From the NCBI GenBank assembly GCA_965261195.1, contig OZ253455.1, positions 4,186,170-4,250,169 on the forward strand: 64,000 bases of DNA. The letters run 5' to 3'. The position numbers and the translations under genes are program-made. Positions 17,068-26,018 of the stretch are shown piece by piece. The DNA comes from Bin87 sp965261195. Lineage in GTDB: Bacteria > Chloroflexota > Dehalococcoidia > Lucifugimonadales > UBA3495. Within the stretch, counting starts at the first letter, position 1, and each line of letters starts with the position of its first letter. The notes under the pieces are model-generated. The model saw only the letters and a program-made list of their open reading frames with translations. It did not search any database and was not told where the DNA came from.

Positions 17068-17253
17068 TTACATGGCGACAGCGGAAGTTGACGAGACCTC
17101 AGACGGGGCGGTTATAGTAGCCTCTACGGCGGCGGTTATAGTAGATTGAAAATCGGGAGCAGTCGCTCGATCTGGTGTAGGGGTTCCACAAGCCATGGCA
17201 GCCACGAAAGTCATTACCGCAATCAGAGTTCCGACATAATTCTTGATTCGCAT
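17068..17253 (-). CDS. short lipoprotein, possibly truncated
   Basis: 61 residues: a basic start (MRIKNYV), a hydrophobic stretch (GTLIAVMTFVAAM) and AMACGTPTP, an acceptable lipobox with Cys22, then a Thr/Ala/Ser-rich tail (TITAAVEATITAPS) that stops abruptly. GAAGGTG lies just before the ATG, and it follows the deacetylase gene (ends at 17291) by 37 bp on the same strand. Lipoproteins of this style are usually much longer, so the gene may be a truncated remnant; the tail lies in short repeats (GGCGGTTATAGTAG twice near 17106 and 17131). Confidence 0.5.
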   Translation of the reverse strand: MRIKNYVGTLIAVMTFVAAMACGTPTPDRATAPDFQSTITAAVEATITAPSEVSSTSAVAM

Positions 17254-17290
17254 TTTCACCTTCGCCGTGGGATTGGGACAATACATCGGG

Positions 17291-18202
17291 TCACACGGCC
17301 AGCCGCTGCGCGTGGGCCACGGCCTCATCGTAATAGTTGGCGATGTAATAATCGGCGATCTCATCGGCGGTGGTCTGCCAGACGCCATCGTGGGACATGA
17401 TGTAACCCAGCACGTCGTCCAGATACTTGATACGGTGCGGCTGGCCAATCAGGAACGGATGCAGCGCGATGCACATGACCCGGCCGCTCTCGGCGCCTTC
17501 CGCGTAAAGCTGGTCGAACTGCGCCTTGCAGATGTCGGCGAAGTAGTCGGTTCCGTAATGGTTGTCCCGCAGCACCGAAGAGTCGTTCAGTTCGATGGAG
17601 TAAGGCACCGACACCAGTTTCCCCGCATTGACCTTGATTGGCGTGGGCTGGTCATCGTGGAACCAGTCGGTGTGGTAAATCAGCCCGGCCTCGGCCATCA
17701 GGTCGGGCGTGCTCACGCTGCCGGAGATGGCCGGCCCCAGCATTCCCTTCAGCTGCTTGCCGGTGTGCCGATGCAGGGTATCGATGCAGTCCCGGTAGAA
17801 TTCCCGCTCCTGTTCTTCGGTGTGGGTGTAAAGGTAACGGGTGTTGTAGATGCCGTGGCTCATAAAATCGTAGTCGCGCTCCACCATGGCTTCGGCAATT
17901 TCCGGGAAGTGTTCCAGCACGGCCAGGTTCAGCGAGACGCAACAGCGGATGCCGTGCTTGTCCAGCGGTTCCAGCATCCGCCAGAAACCCACCCGGTTGC
18001 CGTAATCCCGGTAGGAGTATTGCTGTACGTCGGGGTAGGGAGTGCGCGGCCACGGGTTGCGCACCCCTTCGTTCTCCGGCAGGTACTCGTAATGCTCCAC
18101 GTTGGGGGAAATCCAGAGGGCTACCCGTGCGTCGTTGGGCCACTTGATGACGGGCCGGTCGATGATGGGCAGGTAGTCGATGCGGTCGGGTGGTAGCGCC
18201 AT
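17291..18202 (-). CDS. polysaccharide deacetylase family protein (PuuE-like), second copy
   Basis: 303 residues, paralogous to the protein at 15491-16402. IKWPNDARVALWISPNVEHYEYLP opens the fold, YDFMSHGIYNTRYLY carries the metal His, KGMLGPAISGSVSTPDLMAE the substrate segment, and CIALHPFLIGQPHRI the C-terminal His motif. CTGGAGGAAT lies 8 nt before the ATG. The family hydrolyses C-N bonds of amides or N-acetyl groups; two copies a kilobase apart suggest related but different substrates in small-molecule catabolism. Confidence 0.9.
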   Translation of the reverse strand: MALPPDRIDYLPIIDRPVIKWPNDARVALWISPNVEHYEYLPENEGVRNPWPRTPYPDVQQYSYRDYGNRVGFWRMLEPLDKHGIRCCVSLNLAVLEHFPEIAEAMVERDYDFMSHGIYNTRYLYTHTEEQEREFYRDCIDTLHRHTGKQLKGMLGPAISGSVSTPDLMAEAGLIYHTDWFHDDQPTPIKVNAGKLVSVPYSIELNDSSVLRDNHYGTDYFADICKAQFDQLYAEGAESGRVMCIALHPFLIGQPHRIKYLDDVLGYIMSHDGVWQTTADEIADYYIANYYDEAVAHAQRLAV

Positions 18203-18290
18203 CGTTTATTCCTCCAGTGAGTGAATGGGACGCCGGCAATAAATTGTTTTGCCGCAGTCTACCAGCGAAAGCCGGAATCCATGTCCAGCC

Positions 18291-18331
18291 CTCTCTCCCT
18301 TGACGGGAGAGGGCTGGGGTGAGGGTGAAAA
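18291..18331. repeat. CCTCTCCC/GGGAGAGGG dispersed hairpin
   Basis: CTCTCCCTTGACGGGAGAG is followed by GGCTGGGGTGAGGGTG, the same family as at 8385, 30634 (reversed) and 47339. It lies between the deacetylase and epimerase genes, both on the minus strand. Confidence 0.65.
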
Positions 18332-18351
18332 GTTAGGGGCGAGAACACGTC

Positions 18352-19332
18352 CTAATCCAGGAACCCTGATTCCCGCCGCCACTGCACGTAATCCGTCAGA
18401 CCCGACGCCAGGTCGTATTGTGGCGTCCATCCCAGATCGTGCCATAGCCGATAGCCGGACAACGGCCCCCGCGTCGGCCCCAGGGCCGCGCCGGCGTCAG
18501 GCTGGGCTTCAGATTCCACCAGCTTGACCTCCGGAAATAGTTCGGCCAGCTTGCGCTGAATCTCCCCGCCGGTGACGGGAACGCCGTTGGTGATGTTGTA
18601 AAGGTCGTGGGGCAGCTCGGGAGCGTCCACGACGGTGGCGACGGCGGTTGCGGTATCCAGGACGTAGGTCAAGTCCCGGCCGTGGTCGGAGTGGTCCATC
18701 GCGATGGGTTCTCCCCGCAGCAGCTGTCCCGTCCACTGGTACGGAGTGGACATATTGCTGCGATGGCCGGTAACCCGCTCCATGGGCCCGTAGGGTGTGC
18801 TGACCCGCAGGCTCACGGCGCCAAACCCGTGCAGTTGGCCGTAGCGCCGGGCGAGGCACTCGCTGGCGAACTTGGTAATCCCATAGAGATTGCCGGGTTG
18901 GGGAGCGTCATCTTCGTTGTAGGTCTGGTCGGGTTCACGGGTCAGGCCGTAGGCAGCGCCGGAGCTGATGTAAACAAACCGCGCCACGCCGGCCAACCGC
19001 GCCAGCTCCAGCAAGTTGCCGGTGCCAGTCAGGTTGATGTCCAGAATGTCCTTGCTGCGAGCGGTTTCCAGGTCGGTGCGGTTCACGGTGATTACCGCAG
19101 CGTGAACCACCTGGTCGATGGAATGGGCCGTCCGCAGGGTATCCAGACCCGCCGCATCCAGAATGTCGCCGGTGAGGAAGGTAACGCGCGAGCTCAACTC
19201 GCCCAGAAACTGCTGCGTTAGCGAGTCGGGAGGCATCACGTCCAGGCTGACGACATCATGGCCGCGCGCAGCCAGTTCCTTGACGATGTTGGCTCCGACA
19301 AAACCGGTGCCGCCGGTTACCAGGATTGCCAT
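18352..19332 (-). CDS. NAD-dependent epimerase/dehydratase family protein
   Basis: 326 residues. MAILVTGGTGFVGANIV gives the GxxGxxG nucleotide loop at residues 7-13, VYISSGAAYG the catalytic Ser region and YGITKFASE the YxxxK pair. The C-terminal half (LYNITNGVPVTGGEIQRKL) is the sugar- or substrate-binding lobe. The ATG at 19332 is chosen because GGGAG lies 9 nt upstream and residues before MAILV have no family counterpart. It may act on a nucleotide sugar or on a catabolic intermediate; the context does not decide. Confidence 0.9.
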   Translation of the reverse strand: MAILVTGGTGFVGANIVKELAARGHDVVSLDVMPPDSLTQQFLGELSSRVTFLTGDILDAAGLDTLRTAHSIDQVVHAAVITVNRTDLETARSKDILDINLTGTGNLLELARLAGVARFVYISSGAAYGLTREPDQTYNEDDAPQPGNLYGITKFASECLARRYGQLHGFGAVSLRVSTPYGPMERVTGHRSNMSTPYQWTGQLLRGEPIAMDHSDHGRDLTYVLDTATAVATVVDAPELPHDLYNITNGVPVTGGEIQRKLAELFPEVKLVESEAQPDAGAALGPTRGPLSGYRLWHDLGWTPQYDLASGLTDYVQWRRESGFLD

Positions 19333-19378
19333 TCTGTCCATCTCCCGATCCATCTCCCCAGTGAGACTTTCGCACAAT

Positions 19379-19500
19379 CTGTCATTGCCACGATACCGCC
19401 ATTGCGAGCGCAGCGCGGCAATCTCGTTCCCATCTGTTCCTCGTTGCCATCCGCTCGTGGTGAGCCTGTCGAACCATCCCATCCGCTCATCTCGCTCACG
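19379..19500. repeat. cluster of dispersed repeat fragments
   Basis: Contains a TGTCATTGC start, then CATTGCGAGCGCAGCGCGG with CAATCTCG, followed by GTGAGCCTGTCGAACCATCC, a third dispersed motif also seen at 8441 and 54603. No gene is apparent in 19333-19688. Confidence 0.5.
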
Positions 19501-19688
19501 CCGGCCGGCCGCCGCCAAGAACCCCGGCGCCAGTTTGCGTACGCCCAGGAGTTTAGTCGGATGACACATTCCAGTCAAACCGGCGTGCTACAAAACCAAA
19601 AAGCCCTTCCCACTGCCAACTGGCAACCGGCAACCGGCCCGTTTCCCGATGTTACAATGTGCTCAGCTTTTGCGGTGGAAAATATGTC

Positions 19689-19937
19689 ATGGAACAAAAT
19701 GGTCAAGTCAACAACAGCTTGGGCTTTTTCGAGGATGGGGTGAAAATCCCCACCGACTACATGATCAACTCCGAGCAGGCGCTGGCTTACGACCACGAGG
19801 CGGCCTCCAACTATCTCCGACACACGCTGATCGGCGACCCTTATATGGATCAGATATTCGAGACTCTCGCCGATTTGCCGCCAGGGGAGGTAGTGCGGTT
19901 CATCCAGCGGGCATGGAGCAGGATAGGGAGGGGATGA
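19689..19937 (+). CDS. small hypothetical protein coupled to MpaB-family gene
   Basis: 82 residues (MEQNGQVNNSLGFFEDG...), acidic, no membrane segment, not recognised. Its TGA stop overlaps the ATG of the next gene (ATGA at 19934-19937), which supports real translation and coupling. It might be a partner subunit or a regulator of the oxygenase. The upstream RBS is weak (GGTGGAAAA). Confidence 0.55.
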   Translation: MEQNGQVNNSLGFFEDGVKIPTDYMINSEQALAYDHEAASNYLRHTLIGDPYMDQIFETLADLPPGEVVRFIQRAWSRIGRG

Positions 19938-20908
19938 CCGGCGCGCCACAGGCGCTGCGCGATTTCTTCATCGATATGCCGCCGGCGGATCCGCCCTGGC
20001 TGGACTACGAGGCGTTTGTCCCCGGCATCCGCGCCTTTCACCGGAACAGCGACCTGATACTCTCCGGGTTTGCGGCGGGTGTCCTGGTTGACGGATTCAC
20101 CACCTACATCGCCAAGTCCTTCGTCCTCACCGGACGGGTCATGGACCAGGGCATCCGCCGGCTGCGGCAAAACAATCGCCACTTCCTGGATATTTTCTAC
20201 CCCGGAGGACTGGCCAGGAACGGCGACGGTTGGAAGCTAACGGTACGCATCCGCTTGATTCACGCCCAGATACGGCGCTTGCTGAACACGTCCGAGGAAT
20301 GGGACAACGAGGCTTGGGGGCTTCCGGTGAGCGCAGCGCACCTGGGCTACGCCGCCGCCTGCATCTCCGCGCGGACCATCAAGCACTCGGAGTCGGTGGG
20401 GGTGTCCTTCACTCAGGAAGAGCGGGACAGCATCATGGCCGTCTGGCGCTACACCGCCTACATCATGGGTATACCGGAGAGCATACTCTTTACCAATGAA
20501 GCCGAGGCGCTCCACCTGCATCGGGTCGCCGTGCTCTGCGAGCCGCCTATGACCGACGAGTCCATCATAATGGCCAACGCGCTCATCAACTCCGCCCCGT
20601 TGGTGGCCGGCGTAACCGACCCGGTGGAACGGAAGACTATGGTGCAACGCGAGATCTACCCCGTCTCAAGAGCGCTGGTCGGCGACGAAATAGCCGACCG
20701 GCTGCGCTTTCCCAGGAGCCGAAAAGTCGGCATTCTGGCCCAATTCAAACTGTTGCAGCGCTTGCGGCGGTGGAAGGCGACGATTCTGCGGCAGCCAATG
20801 CGGGCGGAGAGCTTCGGCGCCATGCTTGCCATCTCGGTCTTCGATGAAGCCGGAATCACTTACAATCTGCCCGACCACGTTTACTCGGAAGAATCCAGCA
20901 AGTGGTAA
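19934..20908 (+). CDS. oxygenase MpaB family protein (DUF2236-like)
   Basis: 324 residues. The segments SGFAAGVLVDGF, RRLRQNNRHFLDIFYPGG and WKLTVRIRLIHAQIRRLLN match the DUF2236/latex-clearing-protein-like fold, in which an Arg and His pair near the last motif serve haem or substrate. Family members cleave isoprenoid or polyene chains (MpaB', rubber oxygenase), but most bacterial homologues are uncharacterised. The frame is open upstream to 19649; the ATG at 19934 is chosen because it overlaps the stop of the preceding small gene and the upstream portion is out of the family. Confidence 0.82.
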   Translation: MTGAPQALRDFFIDMPPADPPWLDYEAFVPGIRAFHRNSDLILSGFAAGVLVDGFTTYIAKSFVLTGRVMDQGIRRLRQNNRHFLDIFYPGGLARNGDGWKLTVRIRLIHAQIRRLLNTSEEWDNEAWGLPVSAAHLGYAAACISARTIKHSESVGVSFTQEERDSIMAVWRYTAYIMGIPESILFTNEAEALHLHRVAVLCEPPMTDESIIMANALINSAPLVAGVTDPVERKTMVQREIYPVSRALVGDEIADRLRFPRSRKVGILAQFKLLQRLRRWKATILRQPMRAESFGAMLAISVFDEAGITYNLPDHVYSEESSKW

Positions 20909-20965
20909 GACCTTTCCCCTCCTGCAACAGGCTCAGGAAGGGCGGGCGGCGGCCGATGGAAGGGT

Positions 20966-21781
20966 TCACTGCTGGAGGATGATTACGGCGACGTCCAGGC
21001 TACGGGCGTATTCCCGGTTCTCGTCGGAGATGTCGGCGCCGATGACAGCGGGAACCGCCGCTTTATCGGTGGCTTGCCGGAGGATTTTGGCGCGGTCGAG
21101 GGCGCGGTCGATGTCGTCGTGATGGATGGTGACGGATAGCTCGGCCACGGCGTAGGCTTCAGCGCCGTCGCTGTCAGCGCCCTTTACGACGATGTCAGCA
21201 TCCTCAAGCTCGTCGGCCTGGTCCATGGTAATGATTCCATTCCTGACCGCTGCATCGCTGAGGTTGGTAATGAGAGGGTTGTCCGTAACGGTGATCGACT
21301 GGACTAGCTGGGCGTTCTGAATGCTGAGGCTACGGGCTACGGTGCGTCGGATGCGTCTGGCAACTCTGCGTTCGTAATCAGTGCCGATTAGGTTGTCCAG
21401 CTGTCCCTGCATCCGGCTCTGGCCCGTCTTGAGTGTCGCGACATCTCCTTTAAGTTCCTTCACGTCTTCCTTCAGTACTGCTACGTCTTCCTTCAGTACT
21501 GCTACGTCTTCCTTCAGTACTGCTACGTCTTCCTTCAGTACTGCTACGTCTTCCTTCAGTACTGCTACGTCTTCCTTCAGTACTGCTACGTCGCTTTCTA
21601 GCCGTTCCAATCTCTGGTGGACGAGCCCGAAGTTGCGGTTGGTGGCCTCGATGAAATCAGCTAGCACTCTGGGCAGCGCCAAGAGATCATCCTGCACGAT
21701 CAGCCGGCGCGCGGCTTCCAGTAGTTCCGGTTGCTGGCGCAAGATTTGCAGGAATTCTTCGACTGTGCTGAACGTGGTCAC
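20966..21781 (-). CDS. coiled-coil protein with tandem heptads and nuclease-like C-terminus
   Basis: 271 residues. Residues about 65-106 are six identical VAVLKED heptads, followed by diverged VKELKGD and VATLKTG, forming a long coiled coil. The C-terminal half (DYERRVARRIRRTVARSL, then DADIVVKGADSDGAEAYAVAELSVTI) resembles the D...E-x-K-type core of uncharacterised DUF3782-like predicted nucleases, although the final Lys is not evident (AVAELS). The N-terminal 60 residues are helical (EEFLQILRQQPELLEAARRLI). Role unknown; such proteins are frequent in Chloroflexi and cyanobacteria. It is convergent with the MpaB gene. Confidence 0.75.
   Translation of the reverse strand: MTTFSTVEEFLQILRQQPELLEAARRLIVQDDLLALPRVLADFIEATNRNFGLVHQRLERLESDVAVLKEDVAVLKEDVAVLKEDVAVLKEDVAVLKEDVAVLKEDVKELKGDVATLKTGQSRMQGQLDNLIGTDYERRVARRIRRTVARSLSIQNAQLVQSITVTDNPLITNLSDAAVRNGIITMDQADELEDADIVVKGADSDGAEAYAVAELSVTIHHDDIDRALDRAKILRQATDKAAVPAVIGADISDENREYARSLDVAVIILQQ
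21464..21589 (-). repeat. six perfect 21-bp tandem repeats inside the coiled-coil gene
   Basis: The unit CTGCTACGTCTTCCTTCAGTA (plus strand, 21 bp given as two blocks CTGCTACGTC and TTCCTTCAGTA) repeats six times without a change, each encoding VAVLKED. Unit length equals one heptad, so gain or loss of units keeps both reading frame and coiled-coil register. Confidence 0.92.
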
Positions 21782-21788
21782 AAGGATA

Positions 21789-24700
21789 TTATACCCTCTC
21801 TCCCTGCGGCTGCATGGCCTCCGGTTGGCGGGAGAACAGGCGGGCGATCCGCGACCCGAGGTTGGGTATGGATTCGTGCATCAGCATATAGGCCACCGGC
21901 ACCGCCACCAGCGTCAGGAACGTGGAGCTGACCAGGCCACCGATAACCACCGTAGCCAATTCCGCGCTCACGAAACCGCTGGTGTCTCCGAACGCCAGCG
22001 GGAACAACGCCAGGATAGTAGTGAACGCAGTCATCAGGATGGGCCGCAGCCTGGTCTGACCGGCCACCATCACCGCCTCCAGCGTATCGTATCCTTGTGC
22101 CCGCAGCTGGGTGACGAAAGTAATCAGTACGATGGCGTTGGTAACTACGATGCCAATCAGGAACAGGAAACCCATCAGGGAGGGCAGGCTGAGGGCGTGC
22201 CCGGTAATCGCCAGCGCCACCAGCGCGCCCACTACGGCTAGGGGCATACTGAGCACCACGATGAACGGGTCCCGCAGGGAACCCAGGGTCGCCACCATCA
22301 CCAGGTAAACCAGAGACACCCCGATGATCATCGCCAGGTACACGTTGGCGAATTGCTCTTCGATATCGCTGGCAAAGCCGCCCTGCTCAACGCTCACCCC
22401 GGGCGGGATTTCCAACCCTGCGATTACCCGGTCAACCTGTGCGCTGATGGCCTGCGTATCCCGGCCTTCAAATACCCCGGTAATCGTTACCGAACGGTCG
22501 CCGTCATAGTGGGATATTATCGAGGGGCCCACCGTGGCCTTGACGTCGCTGATGGCTCCCAGCGGCGCCCGGCCCAAAGGCCCGGCAATAGTCAGATTCT
22601 GGAGTTCGTGAATCTCATCCAGGCTTTCATCCTTCCCCCGAACGATGAGGTCGTACTGTTCCTCCATTAGATTAACTTCGCCGACATCTGCGCCATGGGT
22701 CCAGGCGCGTACCTGGGTGGCAACGGCCTGCGAATTCAGCCCGTGCTGCCCCGCTTTCGCCACGTCAACCTGGAAGGTCAGCTCCTCCTGAGCGTCACTG
22801 AGATTGGTCTTAAGATTGACAACTCCCTCAATCGGCTTTAACCCTTCAACCAAAGCCGTCGCCGTTGCTTTCACCTCGGCAAAATTGGAGCCGGTGACGG
22901 CCACTTCCAGATCGGACTGGGGAGGTCCCCCGGCGTCGACGAACAGCAGCATTTCAACATTTTCGTTTTGGGGCAGCGACGCCCGCAATTCGGATGCGAA
23001 ATCCGGCGGCAGATCATCAGCCACCGTGATGAAAAAGCCGGCTACGTCAAAACCGGCTTCACCGGTGATAATTCCCGCATCGCTCTCAGTGGTAGCGCCC
23101 AGCGTAACCTGATACGACTCCACGTACCCTGCCTCAGCGTACCTTTCCAGTATCGTCTCCACCGTGCGCACTTCCCGGAACATGGACGCGGCATCCGTTC
23201 CTTCCGGCATGGTGATGTCAATGCGCAAGGATAGCACTTCGCCGGTGGAAAAGAGCGTGATGGGGAGAATCGACAGGATGGGCAAACTCGCCGCCACCAC
23301 CGCGATGCAGCCCAACACCGTCAGCAGGCGATGCCGCACTGCCCAGGTCAGCAGTGGCGTGTAGACGCGCTGCAACCACTTGTCCGCGCCGGCGGCTTCC
23401 TGCTCGCCCGCCGGGTCCCTCTGGCGCAGTAGGATCGAACCCAGCACCGGCACTGCCGTCAACGCGATAAAAGTCGAGGCCAGCAGCGATACGCACACCG
23501 TTTGCGCGAAGGGCAGGAAAAACTCGCCCACCACGCCGGGGATAAAGGCCAGCGGCAGGAACACCGCAACCGTGGTCAGCGTTGACGCCAGGATGGCAGC
23601 CCCTACTTCTTGCGCCCCTCGCACCGCGGCCGAACCGCGCGGTTCGCCGGCCTGCACATGACGGTAGGTATTCTCCAGCACCACAATGCTGTCGTCCACG
23701 ATGCGCCCCACCGCGATGGCCAGCCCGGCCAGACTCATAAAATTCAGCGTCCAGTCGAAAATCGCCATCACCAGTATGGTCATCATCACGCTGAGCGGTA
23801 TCGAGATGGCGATGATCAACGTTGGCCGCATGGTGTTCAGTACCCCTCGCCACACGGAGGGTCGGAATTGCAGCAGGAAAATGAAAATGGCGGCAACGGC
23901 TATCACGAAACCCTGTCCGCCCTGTGTCATCACTTTCGACAACTGCTTTTCCAGCTCCGGCCCATCGTTGTAGAGGATTTCCACGCGCACGTCGTCGGGC
24001 AGCGTCAACGCATCTATGACTGCCAGCAGTTGTTGAGTCAGCTCAATAGTGTTGATTTCCGGCTCGCGCGTAATGCGCAGCGATACGCTGGCTTGCCCGT
24101 TGGTGCGGGAGAGATTCTGGGATTCCGGCGTATCTATCACCACCTCAGCGACCTGGGACAGCAGAATAGGCGTGGCATTGCCGGAGGCGCCGGGGCCGCC
24201 TCCGGTGGCGGTCGGGGGAATGTATCCCACCGGCACGCTGCGGATGGAATCCAGATCGCCGTACCCGCTATAGGTCCGGATTACGGCGGAACGCCCGTTA
24301 CGGCTAAAATCTCCGCCGCTCAAATCAATGCTGTTCGCCTGAACGGAAATCGCAACATCGTTGATGCCCAGGCCGTATTCCTCCAGACGGTCCGGGTCCA
24401 CGATAATGGAAACCCGCTCGTGCAAACCGCCCCGAACATCAACCTCGTACACGCCGTCAACCGCTTCCAGCTGGGGAAGTATCTCGTCGTCTACCACCCG
24501 TTGCAGCGATGGTATGTCCCGGTCGCCGCTGACGCTCAGCCACATCACCGGGAATATATCCGACGTTACGCGAACCACAATGGGGTTCAACGCATCCTCC
24601 GGCAGATCCAGCGCGCTCACGCTGGCCCGTATGTCTTCCTCTGCCTTTTCGGTGTCCGCGCCGACGGTGAAGTTCGCCGTAATCGACGACACACTGGAAG

Positions 24701-24956
24701 TGGATACGGAGGTGATCTTGTCCAGGCCAGCCATTCCGATGATCACGTTTTCGATCTTCTCGGTAACTTCCGACGCCACCGCATTAGGATCCCCCTGCTG
24801 GTAAGGGGTAATCACATACAGGATCGCAAAGTTGATCTCCGGAAACAGCTCCTGCTGCAGGCTGTCATAAGAATACAATCCCACCACCAGCAACAGCGCC
24901 ATCACCATTATGGTGACGGGTTTGCGGCGCAGGGCCAGCGTGGTTAGAAAGCTCAA
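21789..24956 (-). CDS. RND-family efflux transporter (AcrB/HAE-like)
   Basis: 1,055 residues, normal length for a HAE-type RND pump. The N-terminal membrane helix (VTIMVMALLLVVGLYSYDSL), two large extracytoplasmic loops and two clusters of helices are evident; AVGRIVDDSIVVLENTYRH carries the Asp-Asp pair of TM4 used for proton relay. No membrane-fusion protein or outer-membrane channel gene is adjacent, as expected in a single-membrane or atypical envelope. Likely exports hydrophobic compounds or lipids using proton motive force. It reads away from the NIPSNAP gene. Confidence 0.93.
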   Translation of the reverse strand: MSFLTTLALRRKPVTIMVMALLLVVGLYSYDSLQQELFPEINFAILYVITPYQQGDPNAVASEVTEKIENVIIGMAGLDKITSVSTSSVSSITANFTVGADTEKAEEDIRASVSALDLPEDALNPIVVRVTSDIFPVMWLSVSGDRDIPSLQRVVDDEILPQLEAVDGVYEVDVRGGLHERVSIIVDPDRLEEYGLGINDVAISVQANSIDLSGGDFSRNGRSAVIRTYSGYGDLDSIRSVPVGYIPPTATGGGPGASGNATPILLSQVAEVVIDTPESQNLSRTNGQASVSLRITREPEINTIELTQQLLAVIDALTLPDDVRVEILYNDGPELEKQLSKVMTQGGQGFVIAVAAIFIFLLQFRPSVWRGVLNTMRPTLIIAISIPLSVMMTILVMAIFDWTLNFMSLAGLAIAVGRIVDDSIVVLENTYRHVQAGEPRGSAAVRGAQEVGAAILASTLTTVAVFLPLAFIPGVVGEFFLPFAQTVCVSLLASTFIALTAVPVLGSILLRQRDPAGEQEAAGADKWLQRVYTPLLTWAVRHRLLTVLGCIAVVAASLPILSILPITLFSTGEVLSLRIDITMPEGTDAASMFREVRTVETILERYAEAGYVESYQVTLGATTESDAGIITGEAGFDVAGFFITVADDLPPDFASELRASLPQNENVEMLLFVDAGGPPQSDLEVAVTGSNFAEVKATATALVEGLKPIEGVVNLKTNLSDAQEELTFQVDVAKAGQHGLNSQAVATQVRAWTHGADVGEVNLMEEQYDLIVRGKDESLDEIHELQNLTIAGPLGRAPLGAISDVKATVGPSIISHYDGDRSVTITGVFEGRDTQAISAQVDRVIAGLEIPPGVSVEQGGFASDIEEQFANVYLAMIIGVSLVYLVMVATLGSLRDPFIVVLSMPLAVVGALVALAITGHALSLPSLMGFLFLIGIVVTNAIVLITFVTQLRAQGYDTLEAVMVAGQTRLRPILMTAFTTILALFPLAFGDTSGFVSAELATVVIGGLVSSTFLTLVAVPVAYMLMHESIPNLGSRIARLFSRQPEAMQPQGERV

Positions 24957-25284
24957 AACTCCCCCAGCGACACCGAAGCCCGTAGCCCTTTTGCAGCGGT
25001 TCGGCGCGGCTTGCTACTCACGAATTGTTCAATAATAACAGGCCGCCCCCGCTTCCACATCGCCCGTCTGCATCATAAAAATCCCATTTATCCCGTTCAT
25101 CCATGCAACATATAGTCTGCCCTTTTGACCTTACCCGCTGAGTACGCGCACTGGGAGTACGCGCACCGGCTGGTCGCCGGTTGCTCCCATCTGGCCAGGC
25201 CGTTACACTGCCCGTATTCCATCTGTTAACCACGCAACAACTAACCGTGCAACAACGCCGGGCCACGCGCCCGTGGAGAGGATG
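24957..25284. other. intergenic region, divergent promoters presumed
   Basis: About 330 bp between the divergent RND and NIPSNAP genes. I see no ORF, RNA gene or strong promoter match. GAGTACGCGCAC occurs twice in near-identical form around 25142 and 25156. Confidence 0.4.
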
Positions 25285-25902
25285 ATGATTTACGAAGTCC
25301 GTACCTACGACATGAAACCCGGAGCGGTGCCCCAGGCCGAGGAAGCCTTTGCCGAGGCATTGCCCTACCGCGAGAAATATTCCCCCATCGCCGCCTTCTG
25401 GCACACCGAAATTGGGCCGCTGAACCAGATTATCCACGTCTGGGGCTACGACAGCCTGGAAGAGCGGGAGCGTATCCGCGCCGAGGCGAGCCAGGAGCCC
25501 AACTGGCCGCCCAAAATCACCCCGGGCAACATCGTCAACATGAACTCCGAGGTCTGGACGCCGGCCCCGTTCATGCGCCCCATGGGCGGCGACCAGGCGC
25601 TGGGCAACATCTACGAGATGCGCGTCTATACCTACGAAAACGGCTCAATGCCGGAGCTGCTGCGCCGTTGGGGCGACTCGTTGCCCTACCGGGAGGAGTT
25701 CTCCCCCCTGGCCGCCGGTATGTACACCGAGTTTGGCAACCTGAACCGCTGGATGCACGTCTGGCCCTACCAGGACCTGAACCACCGCGCCGAAGTGCGG
25801 GCCGAAGCCAGCAAAATCCCCCAATGGCCCTCCGGCGCCCCCGGCCGCGTCAGCCAGGAAAACAAGATTATGATACCGGCCAGCTTCTCGCCGATGCACT
25901 GA
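25285..25902 (+). CDS. NIPSNAP family protein, two domains
   Basis: 205 residues containing two tandem NIPSNAP (dimeric alpha-beta barrel) repeats: MIYEVRTYDMKPGAVPQAEE with NQIIHVWGYDSLEERERIRA, and YEMRVYTYENGSMPELLRR with NRWMHVWPYQDLNHRAEVRA. Bacterial members are of unknown function and often sit in aromatic or terpenoid degradation clusters. The ATG at 25285 has GGAG six nt upstream; ATG at 25282 is equally in frame but too close to it. The strong internal symmetry suggests duplication and fusion. Confidence 0.88.
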   Translation: MIYEVRTYDMKPGAVPQAEEAFAEALPYREKYSPIAAFWHTEIGPLNQIIHVWGYDSLEERERIRAEASQEPNWPPKITPGNIVNMNSEVWTPAPFMRPMGGDQALGNIYEMRVYTYENGSMPELLRRWGDSLPYREEFSPLAAGMYTEFGNLNRWMHVWPYQDLNHRAEVRAEASKIPQWPSGAPGRVSQENKIMIPASFSPMH

Positions 25903-25912
25903 GGTCGACATA

Positions 25913-25940
25913 GTAGGGGCGAATAATTATTCGCCCCTAC
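25913..25940. repeat. 28-bp perfect palindrome of the GTAGGGGCGA family
   Basis: GTAGGGGCGAATAA at 25913-25926 is followed immediately by its reverse complement to 25940. A relative with a 7-8 bp loop lies at 39021-39048. It is 10 bp after the NIPSNAP stop and may act as a transcript end or REP site; no T-run follows. Confidence 0.7.
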
Positions 25941-26018
25941 AAACGCTCATAGTGAGGCTATCAATCCACGAGCGGACGCCTTGAACATATCCAAGTACCG
26001 GGAAAGAGGGGCAGTACA

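Noticed and set aside
21464..21589. possible CRISPR array from regular repeats
   Set aside because: Units are adjacent without spacers and encode heptads in frame; it is a coding tandem repeat.
23610..24947. 445-residue open frame opposite the RND pump
   Set aside because: Antisense shadow; the minus strand has complete RND motifs.
25913..25940. intrinsic terminator for the NIPSNAP gene
   Set aside because: A perfect palindrome, but no T-run follows and a relative lies elsewhere, so it is listed as a repeat.
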